From: Pleionea sp. CnH1-48
GTDB taxonomy: Bacteria > Pseudomonadota > Gammaproteobacteria > Enterobacterales > Kangiellaceae
Length of the DNA stretch: 64,000 bases
Assembly (NCBI RefSeq): GCF_024124665.1
Contig: NZ_JAMXSB010000008.1
Span: 1 to 64,000, forward strand
Direction of reading: 5' to 3'
The notes beneath the pieces were generated by a model. It saw only the letters and a list, made by a program, of their open reading frames with translations. It was not told the DNA's origin and ran no database searches. Positions within the stretch are counted from its first letter, which is position 1. Every line of letters starts with the position of its first letter. The position numbers were made by a program, and so were the translations under genes. This document shows positions 18,503 through 26,951 of the stretch, piece by piece.

Positions 18503-19396
18503 GTGAATCCGCAACCGACGGCATTGAATTTTTTTGGCTCTTTCGCACAGATAAACCAGATACTCAAACTGTCTGCGTTGCCTCTGTACGAATCCCATCA
18601 GCTAAAAGATCCCTTTATTCCAACCAAAACAATGACGATTGAATTTAATCGTACCGAGATGCTCGAAAGCACCATCCGCCGCATGGTGGGATTGATTCTC
18701 AGCAAGAGCTCTCCTAAAGGAAACCCTAACCATCCAATGCAAAAGGTCATTCGTCGTTGGCGCAGCGAAGAACGGTTTGAAAGTGAAAAAGATATAAGAA
18801 CAGCACTAGAAAGCCTGTTGCCAACAGTTGTTGAGCAAAATTATCACCAGGCAGAAACCTATTACGAAGATTTGCGGCAATACATCGAAAACCAAAGAAT
18901 TGTACGCTTTTTTGATAATCTGAATGACATACAGCTGTGGAATTCAGAAGCTCAGCACTATACAGGTGCGGTCATTCGTTTTGACTTTTCTGATGACGAA
19001 TCCTTTATGTCTCAATTGCATCCTGCTAACTATCCCACCACTCCAGCTAAAGTGCTGGCTCTTAACTCTTGTATTCAGCTCATGCTTGGAGAGCTTAATG
19101 AAATAGAGCTTAAGCCAATCGAGTTGCTTCTCGTGCAAAACAAGCTGTTTAAAAGTCAGAAAGAATGGCGTTATGTGAGCCCGTTAGATAGCGATGCCAA
19201 ACCGTGGCATCCTTTTAACGAGCAAAATATTAGAGCGCTCTATGCAGGCCCATTGATGCCCAAAGATAAACTGGCGCAACTGCAACAGCAATTCCACCAA
19301 ATAGCCCCAGATGCTCCCGTGTACCAGACTGTAACCGCAGAGCATTCTTTCGAGTTTAAGTTTGAAGCAATATCAACGGAAGAACTGCAACAATAA
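18503..19396 (+). CDS. DUF2971-like protein
   Basis: A 297-residue cytoplasmic protein starting at GTG with AGAGGT upstream. Seen: the outline of DUF2971 proteins: an early LPLYESHQLKDPF block, a central DIQLWNSEAQHYTGAVIRFDF block (like LMW.HYA..H.G..I.F), then LFKSQKEWRY (like K...W.EWR) and an ALYAGPLMP block. The match is divergent and made by eye. DUF2971 has no proven function and is often found in variable genome regions. It is divergent from lexA, with 152 bases between the two starts. Confidence 0.6.
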   Translation: MNPQPTALNFFGSFAQINQILKLSALPLYESHQLKDPFIPTKTMTIEFNRTEMLESTIRRMVGLILSKSSPKGNPNHPMQKVIRRWRSEERFESEKDIRTALESLLPTVVEQNYHQAETYYEDLRQYIENQRIVRFFDNLNDIQLWNSEAQHYTGAVIRFDFSDDESFMSQLHPANYPTTPAKVLALNSCIQLMLGELNEIELKPIELLLVQNKLFKSQKEWRYVSPLDSDAKPWHPFNEQNIRALYAGPLMPKDKLAQLQQQFHQIAPDAPVYQTVTAEHSFEFKFEAISTEELQQ

Positions 19397-19403
19397 GGTA
19401 ACC

Positions 19404-19967
19404 CTAAACCAGTTTTAGATGGCTAGTATCTGGCGGAGGAGGTTCATTCTTTTCTGTCTCGGGTAAGATTCTTTCGCCTGTTCCGGCTAAAGATAACGCA
19501 GAAGTATCCACTTCTCGCTGCTCATAGACCTTTTCTTTGACGAGTCTTTCACCGGCATTAGCAACACTCCAATCACCACCTTCGGGTGAATCTTCATTCG
19601 CTTGCGCAGCGACGGGCGCTGGCACGGCCTCTGCTGGTGGAGCAGGTTGTTGAGCAACAGGTTCTGCCTGTACAGGAGGCTCAGAAACAGGTTTTGCAGC
19701 CTGAGTCGGCGTTTCAGCGACAGCTTCTTCGGTCTCAATTTTCTGAATTAAGACCATAGCACCAGCTTGCTTAAGCGCTGACTGGTATTTCATGGCGGTT
19801 GGGTAATCCAGGCCTTTTTTAATGACATTGGCTTCGCCAGTAAACAAACGTTCCATCTGCTCAACATTGGTCTTAAACAATTTGGCCAGATTTAGCTTCA
19901 CTTCGTCCAGATCGGCGTTAGGCACAACGCGACCAGAGAATACGATATTAAATTTTCCATCAATCAT
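19404..19967 (-). CDS. Conserved hypothetical protein with a Pro/Ala-rich C-terminus
   Basis: A 187-residue protein, probably cytoplasmic. The N-terminal 80 residues form a compact block (FNIVFSGRVVPNADLDEV, then LAKLFKTNVEQMERLFTGE and VIKKGLDYPTAMKYQSALKQ) that I recognise as a recurrent module of gammaproteobacterial proteins of unknown function. After it comes a Pro/Ala/Glu-rich linker (about 85-130) and an acidic tail. It ends 7 bases from the convergent DUF2971-like gene. No function can be given. Confidence 0.7.
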   Translation of the reverse strand: MIDGKFNIVFSGRVVPNADLDEVKLNLAKLFKTNVEQMERLFTGEANVIKKGLDYPTAMKYQSALKQAGAMVLIQKIETEEAVAETPTQAAKPVSEPPVQAEPVAQQPAPPAEAVPAPVAAQANEDSPEGGDWSVANAGERLVKEKVYEQREVDTSALSLAGTGERILPETEKNEPPPPDTSHLKLV

Positions 19968-20052
19968 AAGCCACTCAAAACTCTGTTAGCGTATTATACA
20001 GGTTATCAAATAATACCAGCTTGCTATAAAAAAATCATCTAGTTACAAAGAG

Positions 20053-20313
20053 TTACATCACAAACTTGATAGAAATACCCTCTTTGCCCACATCAACTAC
20101 CACGGCCTCAACAACAGGCATAGGCTCAGGAAATCCAATGGCCTGAACCGTAATAAAAGTGCCCGGTGGTAATTCGGTTAAAATATTGGACTGAATAAAA
20201 GCGCCACTATCTGATAATTCGCTGGTCGTGGCCATGACAGTACCCATAATGTTAGTCTTCACTTCAACATCAGCACGAATAGCAGCAGATTTTGTGGTCG
20301 AGTTTCGAGGCAT
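20053..20313 (-). CDS. Small PilZ-like domain protein
   Basis: An 86-residue protein that looks like one PilZ beta-barrel: VKTNIMGTVMATTSELSDSG (with the S/D-x-S-x-x-G turn), a middle LPPGTFITVQAIGF strand pair and an end VVVDVGKEGISIKFV. PilZ domains bind cyclic di-GMP through an N-terminal RxxxR and this D/NxSxxG motif; here only one Arg (IRADVEV) is present, so ligand binding is doubtful. It precedes the hypothetical gene at 19404-19967 on the same strand. Confidence 0.6.
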   Translation of the reverse strand: MPRNSTTKSAAIRADVEVKTNIMGTVMATTSELSDSGAFIQSNILTELPPGTFITVQAIGFPEPMPVVEAVVVDVGKEGISIKFVM

Positions 20314-20511
20314 GGTTCATATCCACATTAATTTTTATAAGTTTAGACGATTCAATAGTTTTGTCCCAATAACCAGCGAAAACAGAGCTTTGAGCGGTTA
20401 AATTAGTGATATTAATAGTTCTGGCGCAGCCCAATTCCAGCACAAAAGACTTACGTATAACGCCCAATCATTGATAAACTCAGGTTAAGTTGTATTGATG
20501 TACCGATAACC

Positions 20512-21078
20512 ATGTCTGACGAAGAATCTCTTTTTGCCGAAATGACCGATGGCGTCAAGCCGTTAAAGCAAGATAAAGTCATTATTAAGCCTAACGAAAA
20601 GGCCGATGTGTCAGTCTCCGTCAGACGGCATGCCGCTTTGAATGATCAACGTAGAGACGAGAATTTCCTCTCTGATGCTGATATCCCGATGGTCGATCCC
20701 TTAGATATTATCTACAAAAAAATGGATGGTTTGCAGGAAGGTGTTTACAAGAAAATGCGCCTTGGCAAATACACATTGGATGCTCATTTAGATTTGCATC
20801 GACATACCGTAGAAGAAGCACGTCAAGCCCTGTTTAGATTTATTAAAACCAGCCTCAAGCTGGAATGCCGCACGATACTAATCACTCATGGCAAAGGAGA
20901 ACGTAGTAACCCGCCTGCTAAACTAAAAAGCTACGTTAACTACTGGCTACACCAAATTCCAGAAGTGATGGCCTTCCACTCGGCTCAGCCAAAACATGGC
21001 GGCACCGGTTCAGTTTACGTATTATTAAAGAAATCAGAAAACAAACGGCATATAAACAGAGAGTCTTTTCGGCGCTAG
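20512..21078 (+). CDS. Smr-domain protein (SmrA/YdaL type)
   Basis: A 188-residue protein with a charged N-terminal region and a C-terminal Smr domain (about 95-178). Seen: LDLHRHTVEEARQALFRFI, the loop ITHGKGERSNPPAKLKS, and the end QPKHGGTGSVYVLL, the three standard Smr blocks. Stand-alone Smr proteins are thought to act as nucleases on DNA or on mRNA at stalled ribosomes. Here LDLH is followed by Arg instead of the usual Gly. A hairpin follows. Confidence 0.88.
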   Translation: MSDEESLFAEMTDGVKPLKQDKVIIKPNEKADVSVSVRRHAALNDQRRDENFLSDADIPMVDPLDIIYKKMDGLQEGVYKKMRLGKYTLDAHLDLHRHTVEEARQALFRFIKTSLKLECRTILITHGKGERSNPPAKLKSYVNYWLHQIPEVMAFHSAQPKHGGTGSVYVLLKKSENKRHINRESFRR

Positions 21079-21082
21079 CCGT

Positions 21083-21118
21083 CGACAGTATGTTCAGCTC
21101 CAAGCCCTCATACTGTCG
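21083..21118. terminator. Hairpin between the Smr gene and the DUF4124 gene
   Basis: A 10-bp stem, CGACAGTATG at 21083-21092 and CATACTGTCG at 21109-21118, with a 16-base loop, between convergent genes. No strong U tract. Confidence 0.55.
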
Positions 21119-21127
21119 CTAGTGTAT

Positions 21128-21502
21128 TTATTGGCCGCCTTTTAACAAAGCCTCTTTCTCTTCTTTCGAAAGAGATTTATCAATATCAAACTTCAAATCG
21201 CCCAAGCGAACCGTTTCGTAGTCCTTAACATCAGGGGGTAACTGATAATTCATGTGAACCTGGCCGTATTTATCAGTCCATTTATAAATCACTTTATTGG
21301 CTTCGCGAACTGACATGGGTGCTCTGGACACTCGGATGCCACGAAACACAGAGATAGTCTCGGCAACAAGCTCACCAACAGATTCAGTATCTTGATAGTT
21401 ATCGAAAACGATAGACCACTGGCCAGGGTGTGCTTCTTTTACCCATAACACACGACCAATGATTAATGCCAAAATCAACAGAATTAACAATACTTGCTTC
21501 AT
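21128..21502 (-). CDS. DUF4124-domain protein with N-terminal membrane anchor
   Basis: A 124-residue envelope protein. The start is the ATG of MKQVLLILLILALIIGRVLWV, with AAGG upstream; the longer frame to 21574 lacks support. An N-terminal hydrophobic helix acts as anchor or uncleaved signal, and a DUF4124 core follows (VIYKWTDKYGQVHMNYQLPP, about 70-90), then a charged helical tail. Function unknown. It is one of four DUF4124 genes in this window. Confidence 0.75.
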   Translation of the reverse strand: MKQVLLILLILALIIGRVLWVKEAHPGQWSIVFDNYQDTESVGELVAETISVFRGIRVSRAPMSVREANKVIYKWTDKYGQVHMNYQLPPDVKDYETVRLGDLKFDIDKSLSKEEKEALLKGGQ

Positions 21503-21647
21503 ACAATAAACCTTGCCCAAAAGCGTTAAGTACAATCGATATCTAGATTGTAACGGATACTGAATAATCTCCAAATAAAGATATCACAAAGCGATTAAAT
21601 AGTTTATCAATAGTCACCTGGCGGCTTCGAACAGGTCGCAACAATGC

Positions 21648-22034
21648 TTAAGGGAATTGTGTACGCCAGGAATGAATATCAGAATGTTCTGCTTCAATAA
21701 TCTCGAAGCCACAAAGGTAGGTAGGCATATCGTCGATTTGATCGCACCAACGCACTTCGCCCGTTAATAGAAAACGACTAGAGTCATCCTTAAACTCAAC
21801 CAAAAGCTCCAACAAACTGTTTACTTTAAGAGGATAGCTGGACTGAACTTTAAGCCCTGTAGCGGAAATATCACGAGTTGAGCATTTAACAATAAGTCCG
21901 TCGTGTTGCTCAGCAGAAGAAGACAGCACCTCAATGAAAACCAACTCTTCGCGACGATAGCGATTTTCTTTACGCAGATCTTGTGACGTCTCACTATCGA
22001 TCTGAATTTCATTACTCATTTTTTCTCTCTTCAT
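21648..22034 (-). CDS. PilZ-domain protein
   Basis: A 128-residue protein with one PilZ domain: RKENRYRREELVFIEV (N-terminal Arg cluster), CSTRDISATGLKVQSS (the DxSxxG motif), then VEFKDDSSRFLLTGEVRWC and TYLCGFEII. These are the cyclic-di-GMP contacts of the family. The ATG overlaps the stop of the next gene upstream (ATGA), so the two are co-translated; an alternative start at MSNEIQ (22019) has an AGAGA site. The two proteins are paralogs with the same VRWC/VQWC and PTY blocks. Confidence 0.83.
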   Translation of the reverse strand: MKREKMSNEIQIDSETSQDLRKENRYRREELVFIEVLSSSAEQHDGLIVKCSTRDISATGLKVQSSYPLKVNSLLELLVEFKDDSSRFLLTGEVRWCDQIDDMPTYLCGFEIIEAEHSDIHSWRTQFP

Positions 22035-22405
22035 CCACTCGATGTGTCCTCTTGATCAAATAAGGTCTTCCAATCACTAAAATCGGATGATTCTTTATCG
22101 ATCAAGCAAACCCCAGCAGAATAGGTTGGCGTATTATCTAACTCAAGGCACCATTGAACTCGGCCTATCAGCACAAACACTCTTTCGTCATCAGAAAATA
22201 TTACATTTAAATCGAGGATTTGACCAATCGGAACGGGTTCGTGACAAACTATCTTGATTCCAGATAAAGAGATATCACGAATGCGACTGGCGTGCAACTT
22301 CTCGGCACCATCTAACTGGGTGAACTTATAGCGAATAAATGCCTCTCGCTGAACTGCCAGACGAGCTTCCGAACGTAATTCTTGCGATGCTCCCTCCATT
22401 GCCAT
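22031..22405 (-). CDS. PilZ-domain protein, paralog of its downstream neighbour
   Basis: A 124-residue protein with a PilZ domain: RSEARLAVQREAFIRYKF, RIRDISLSGIKIVC (DxSxxG), VIFSDDERVFVLIGRVQWC and PTYSAGVCLID. Both this and the next protein end in a SDxxxWxTxF-like tail, so they arose by tandem duplication. A GAGAGAGGC ribosome site is upstream. Likely cyclic di-GMP sensors of unknown output. Confidence 0.82.
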   Translation of the reverse strand: MAMEGASQELRSEARLAVQREAFIRYKFTQLDGAEKLHASRIRDISLSGIKIVCHEPVPIGQILDLNVIFSDDERVFVLIGRVQWCLELDNTPTYSAGVCLIDKESSDFSDWKTLFDQEDTSSG

Positions 22406-22481
22406 AACGCCTCTCTCCTACAACGATAAAAAGTCACAATATCTACAGAGAGTATAGCTTATACCGCTACTGACGGCCTAT

Positions 22482-23228
22482 TTAGCGGTGAAAGAACACC
22501 TGCTGCGCCTTGACCGCAGGCAATAAAGACAAAAATTGACTGAAAACCTGATGGCTTAGCGCCAGTGAACGATCCATTTGATAAAGAGTCTGCGCCCAAA
22601 TAGACTCAATTCGAGCTTCAGCTTGCTCCAATCCCAGCTCTTCTAAGTGCTGAGGTAACCGCAACCAGCGTTGAATTAATGGGAGATTAGCTTCCAGATG
22701 AAATTGAAACCCATAAACATTGTCATTTAGACGAAAAGCCTGATTGTGGCATTGTTGCCCACTCACGAGGAGCTCCGCACCAGAAGGAAGCTCAAATGTG
22801 TACTCATGCCACTGAAACACCATCTCTGATGACCCGAAGTGCTGGATAACCTTATCGGCACCACCAGCAGGGGTCGGCGCTAACTCGGTCCATCCTACCT
22901 CTCGTTCATCCATCTGACGCACATCAGCTCCCATCGAAGAAGCAATCAATTGAGCACCGAGGCAAATACCAAGAATAGGGATCCCAAGCTCAATAGCTTC
23001 TCTAATCAATGCCTTTTCAACGTCCAAATGTGGGTAGTTGGCTTCTTGGCCAATATTCATAGGCCCGCCTAATACAACCAACCCATCGTAGCCTCTAAGA
23101 GAAGGTTGTTCATTTGGGTCACGGCCAAAATTAACGTAGCGAATACGATGCCGTGCCGCCCGAATCAAGGGATCTAAGGTCCCCAATGGTTCATAAGGCA
23201 CATGTTGAAACACCATCACTTTCGCCAC
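22482..23228 (-). CDS. Class I glutamine amidotransferase-like protein
   Basis: A 248-residue single-domain protein of the GMP-synthase-like amidotransferase family. Seen: VVLGGPMNIG (oxyanion Gly), the nucleophile Cys89 in LGICLGAQLIA, and the His177/Glu179 pair in GFQFHLEA, so the catalytic triad is complete. There is no fused synthetase domain. Such proteins are often annotated as GMP synthase, but the true substrate is not known; gamma-glutamyl hydrolase activity is another option. Monocistronic. Confidence 0.87.
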   Translation of the reverse strand: MAKVMVFQHVPYEPLGTLDPLIRAARHRIRYVNFGRDPNEQPSLRGYDGLVVLGGPMNIGQEANYPHLDVEKALIREAIELGIPILGICLGAQLIASSMGADVRQMDEREVGWTELAPTPAGGADKVIQHFGSSEMVFQWHEYTFELPSGAELLVSGQQCHNQAFRLNDNVYGFQFHLEANLPLIQRWLRLPQHLEELGLEQAEARIESIWAQTLYQMDRSLALSHQVFSQFLSLLPAVKAQQVFFHR

Positions 23229-23499
23229 TTACTGCTCCTCTTTGCTAACTAAACAGCCCATTCTAATAACCGACACACCTATCATACGCTCAAAAAACAC
23301 TCAAACAACGGATAAATATCCACCTTTTCTTTCGCTGTTGGTGCTCATTAAAGATTATTCATAGTTTTAAGTTAGACTACTAATACAGTTTGGCTATGAC
23401 CTTACAACCATTTTGCTTCAGCACCGAGTATCAGCGTTTCACGATACGGGTGACTTGATTTACAATAGCGGAAAATGCCGTATCACTCAGGGAATATCA

Positions 23500-25836
23500 A
23501 TGCCGTTTGTTAATTTTCGTAAACATCCAATTCGAGCCATCTTATTCAGTTTATTGCTGCTGCTTGCTCTTATTGTTGCGCTTAGTTCTTATGTCGTTAA
23601 GTTTGCTGTAACACACTGGTTTGAACAACAAGGTGCAGAGATCACCATCGAAGAGCTCGATTTATCACTGTTCAATTCTCGCCTTCATATAAAGCAATTT
23701 AATTCCAGCCAACAGCAGCAAACTTTAAGCTTTGATGATTTAGTACTCGACTGGCGCTGGTCTCCACTCTTTGAAAATCAGGTTGTCATTGACGAGTTTG
23801 AACTACAAGGCTTAACACTCGACCTGGTTACCCAGCAAAAAGTGGTGCAACAAATCGGCTCTATTGTCCCTCCAGCACCAAGCAACGATACACCACCAGA
23901 TGAATCAGCCACACCTGCAGAATGGAAAATAAACCTGACCAATCTGGAGCTTGGATTAAAAGCAGTTTGCTGGAAAGACAGCGATGCCATAAAGCCCATG
24001 TTTGAAGCGTTAGTACACCCTGATGCACCAGCGAATCAATTGTGTTTAAAAACGCAACTGCAATGGTTAGGTGACGTAAAGATTATTGCGGGCCAACAGG
24101 TGGATTATTCTGTTGAAGGTAAATTTTTATCATCGTTGTTCGATTTGCAACTGAATCAAATGTCGTTGCTATCTCATCAACAGTTGATACTGGACCAATT
24201 GCGTCTAACACCCGAAGCCATCAAACTGGATCAAATCGACTGGCAACAGCCTTATTTTATGTGGGATAAGCAGGCACAATCTCCTCATAGTATGGCCAAG
24301 CTGGCTGGCTCAATTGATGAACTCGCTTTAAAAAACCTATCTTTTGCGCCAGACACCACAACCGTCGAACTTAACGAATTTATCAGTAACAACATCAAGA
24401 CGTGGGCGACTGCCAAAGATCAACAACTACATCCACTAGCTTCTTTAAGCAGTATTGTGGTGAAAAACGTTTTTCACCAGCCGACTTCCAGCAAAGTGGA
24501 GGCATTGGAATTATCCGAATTTAAAGCGCTGGATCAATCCGTCGTGAGCCTTGAGCCTCAGGCAGACGAAAACTATCACGCAGGTTTTGCTAATCTGACG
24601 ATCAACCATATCGACTGGCAAAACAACACGCTGGTTATCGACGAAGTGCTCAATAAGGGCACCTTTTTGTACGCAGAAATTCTACCCGATGCACAGTTTA
24701 ATTTAGCGCAATGGTTCCCAGCTAGTGAGGCCTCCGATGAATCAGCCGCATCGACAGAAGCTGAAGCAGAAATGAAACCCGAGGCAGAAACGCAAGAAGA
24801 AACCTCTGTTCACTATACAATAAAACAGCTTTCTATTATCGATAGTCAGACCTTACAGGTCATTGATCATAGTGTGCATCCAGTTTCAAAACATCAGCTA
24901 GAAAAACTAAACCTGACTGTTAAAGATTTAAACAGTGAGCAACGTGTCAGTGACTTTACTTTTGAAACTTTGATTAACCAGACTGGCATTTTAAAAGCCG
25001 ATGGACAATTAACCCAAACAGCCAAAAGTCCAGATGTTGTCGTAAAAGGCAATTTGTCAGGATTGAATTTGGCCGCCTACTCACCTTATGCCGCCAAATT
25101 TATTGGCTACCGAATTGATCAGGGTCAGCTCAATACCGACATCGACTTTAATCTAAAATCAGACCAACTCGACAGCGAAGTGAACTTTTCTTTCAACAAG
25201 TTTGAGCTGGGAGATCTGGAGCAGCATGAGAAAAACGAACTCACCGCAGAACTTGGTGTGCCTTTGCCTCTAGCTTTAAACCTTTTGCGTGACAGTGATG
25301 ACAATATCGAGCTCTCGATTCCTCTAAAAGGTGATGTTAACAACCCCGACTTTTCGATTAACGACGTCATTACAACCGTGAGTATTAAAGCCATAAAAAC
25401 CGCTGTTATTTATCAGTACTCTCCTTTTGGATTACTGACATTAGCAGGCGGAGTACTTGATCTGGCTACGGGCCTGAGTTTTGATCCGGTGCCTTATGCG
25501 GCGCAATCGAAAGACTTAAACGATACCGCCAAGCAGCAATTAGACAAGCTGGCACCCTTGTTAAACGAAAAACCCAAAATTACACTCGTACTCTGTGGTC
25601 AGGCTGGAAGAGACGATCTCCCTCCTCCCGCTCAACCCGTTGCAGAGGGTGCAAAATTACCACCATTGACCAAAGAAGAAATCAAACTACTGACCAATCT
25701 GGCGGATCAACGACAGAAGTCAGCAGTTCAATATTTAACAGCCACCCACAAGATCGCTGCGCAACGACTATTGGCATGCAATGTAAAAATCGATAGTACG
25801 GGAACCGCTAAACCAAGCGTTACCATTTCAATCTAA
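23500..25836 (+). CDS. DUF748 (AsmA-like) envelope protein
   Basis: A 778-residue protein starting at MPFVNFRKHPIRAILFSLLL with AGGGAA upstream; a longer frame to 23413 is unlikely. It has one N-terminal membrane helix and a very long beta-rich periplasmic region. Seen: the DUF748 opening (FDDLVLDWRWSPLFENQVVIDEFELQGL) and the repeated two-strand pattern of AsmA/TamB-like bridges, an acidic insert near 430-460, and a C-terminal part (LNDTAKQQLDKLAPLLNEKP) like the end of other DUF748 proteins. It may help move lipids between membranes, by analogy with AsmA proteins; this is inference. Confidence 0.85.
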   Translation: MPFVNFRKHPIRAILFSLLLLLALIVALSSYVVKFAVTHWFEQQGAEITIEELDLSLFNSRLHIKQFNSSQQQQTLSFDDLVLDWRWSPLFENQVVIDEFELQGLTLDLVTQQKVVQQIGSIVPPAPSNDTPPDESATPAEWKINLTNLELGLKAVCWKDSDAIKPMFEALVHPDAPANQLCLKTQLQWLGDVKIIAGQQVDYSVEGKFLSSLFDLQLNQMSLLSHQQLILDQLRLTPEAIKLDQIDWQQPYFMWDKQAQSPHSMAKLAGSIDELALKNLSFAPDTTTVELNEFISNNIKTWATAKDQQLHPLASLSSIVVKNVFHQPTSSKVEALELSEFKALDQSVVSLEPQADENYHAGFANLTINHIDWQNNTLVIDEVLNKGTFLYAEILPDAQFNLAQWFPASEASDESAASTEAEAEMKPEAETQEETSVHYTIKQLSIIDSQTLQVIDHSVHPVSKHQLEKLNLTVKDLNSEQRVSDFTFETLINQTGILKADGQLTQTAKSPDVVVKGNLSGLNLAAYSPYAAKFIGYRIDQGQLNTDIDFNLKSDQLDSEVNFSFNKFELGDLEQHEKNELTAELGVPLPLALNLLRDSDDNIELSIPLKGDVNNPDFSINDVITTVSIKAIKTAVIYQYSPFGLLTLAGGVLDLATGLSFDPVPYAAQSKDLNDTAKQQLDKLAPLLNEKPKITLVLCGQAGRDDLPPPAQPVAEGAKLPPLTKEEIKLLTNLADQRQKSAVQYLTATHKIAAQRLLACNVKIDSTGTAKPSVTISI

Positions 25837-26172
25837 TCGCGACAGGCGTGTCTTTTTCCACGAAACACCCTTGGGTTTAAACCCAGGGGGTTTCGTCTTA
25901 ATCCAGTCAGCATACCGAGCCACCTCTTCCACAGCACGTAACTTATCCATATCGTAATAATGAAATGCCAGCTCTTTTTCGGAAAATAGTCGGTGAATAT
26001 GGTCGTGACAGCACCGACACAACCAGGCGACTTTGAATAGCCGCTCGTCGCGAGAAAAACGCTTACGAATCGACTTTCTGTTATGCAATGTTTTGGGGAT
26101 CAGGTGATGTTTTGTTAAATGGGTCTCACGACAACACAGCTCACACTGCTCCGGTATCTGCGTTTCCTGCAA
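25828..26172 (-). CDS. HNH-type zinc-finger nuclease-like protein
   Basis: A 114-residue protein with an HNH-like fold: an N-terminal CELCCRE knuckle, TKHHLIPKTLH (metal/catalytic His pair) and CRCCHDHIHRLF. The two Cys pairs and the HH...H pattern are those of HNH endonucleases, but no methylase or phage neighbour is present, so the biological role is open. Its 3' end overlaps the convergent DUF748 gene by 9 bases. Confidence 0.78.
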   Translation of the reverse strand: MQETQIPEQCELCCRETHLTKHHLIPKTLHNRKSIRKRFSRDERLFKVAWLCRCCHDHIHRLFSEKELAFHYYDMDKLRAVEEVARYADWIKTKPPGFKPKGVSWKKTRLSRLD

Positions 26173-26396
26173 AATGATTATCCTAAATTCAATAACTAGT
26201 TTGCTAAAATGGTGGTAATTAAGGCCATTTTAAAGCCCTTGCGGAGACAAAAAGTACGAAATACCCTCAGAAGCCACAGCAAAACCAAACTTTTCTTAAC
26301 GAGTGACCATTATCTCTATTATAATCGGACTTTCTTTTTACCTCTCCACGAGAGAGTAAACCGTATCCATCGCTACACGCATATAGGAACCAATCC

Positions 26397-26879
26397 ATGC
26401 AAATCGAGCATAAAAAAGTTGTTTACATCCATTACACCGTAAAAAATGACGCTGGTGAACTTATCGACTCTTCTGAAGGTAAAGATCCATTGGCTTATTT
26501 GCATGGATATCGCAACATCGTTGTAGGTCTAGAAAAAGCCCTGGAAGGCAAAACAACTGGCGACAAGCTAGAAACCACCGTCAGCCCAGAAGAAGGCTAC
26601 GGCGAAGTTCAGGAAGAAATGGTTCAACAGGTACCAAGAGAGCAGTTCCAGGGCATTGATAACATCGAAGTAGGTATGCACTTCGAAGCTCAAACTGAGC
26701 AAGGTCCACACTTGGTAGAAGTAACAGCCATTGACGATCAATTCGTTACTGTTGACGGAAACCATCCTTTGGCAGGTTCAACGTTAAACTTCTCTGTAGA
26801 AGTTATCGAAGTTCGTGAAGCAACTGAGGAAGAAATTGCTCATGGTCACGTTCACGGTGTAGGCGGCCACGAGCACTAA
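26397..26879 (+). CDS. slyD: FKBP-type peptidyl-prolyl isomerase SlyD
   Basis: A 160-residue cytoplasmic prolyl isomerase and chaperone, also involved in nickel delivery in E. coli. Seen: the FKBP core with an inserted IF domain (YTVKNDAGELIDSS, GYRNIVVGLEKALEGK, SPEEGYGEVQEEMVQQVPRE) and a short His-rich tail (HGHVHGVGGHEH) that can bind metal; the tail is shorter than in E. coli. Start at the ATG of MQIEHKKVV. A strong terminator follows. Confidence 0.93.
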   Translation: MQIEHKKVVYIHYTVKNDAGELIDSSEGKDPLAYLHGYRNIVVGLEKALEGKTTGDKLETTVSPEEGYGEVQEEMVQQVPREQFQGIDNIEVGMHFEAQTEQGPHLVEVTAIDDQFVTVDGNHPLAGSTLNFSVEVIEVREATEEEIAHGHVHGVGGHEH

Positions 26880-26892
26880 GCCAACATCCTTC

Positions 26893-26930
26893 TAAAAGTG
26901 CAGCGCCCGCCTTGGGCATTGCACTTTTTC
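26893..26930 (+). terminator. slyD terminator
   Basis: A long stem from AAAAGTGCA to TGCACTTTTT with an inner GCCC/GGGC stem and a CGCCTT-like loop, ending in CTTTTTCTTTT. It lies 15 bases after the slyD stop and also faces the convergent FabH-like gene. Confidence 0.85.
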
Positions 26931-26951
26931 TTTTCTGATTTTTCTTTCGTG

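Noticed and set aside
20270-20467. 65-residue open frame overlapping the small PilZ-like gene
   Set aside because: Different frame on the same strand, overlapping a supported gene, no motif.
25828-26172. Restriction-modification system built from the HNH protein and the orphan methyltransferase
   Set aside because: The two genes are 23 kb apart with housekeeping genes between them; no specificity subunit is present.
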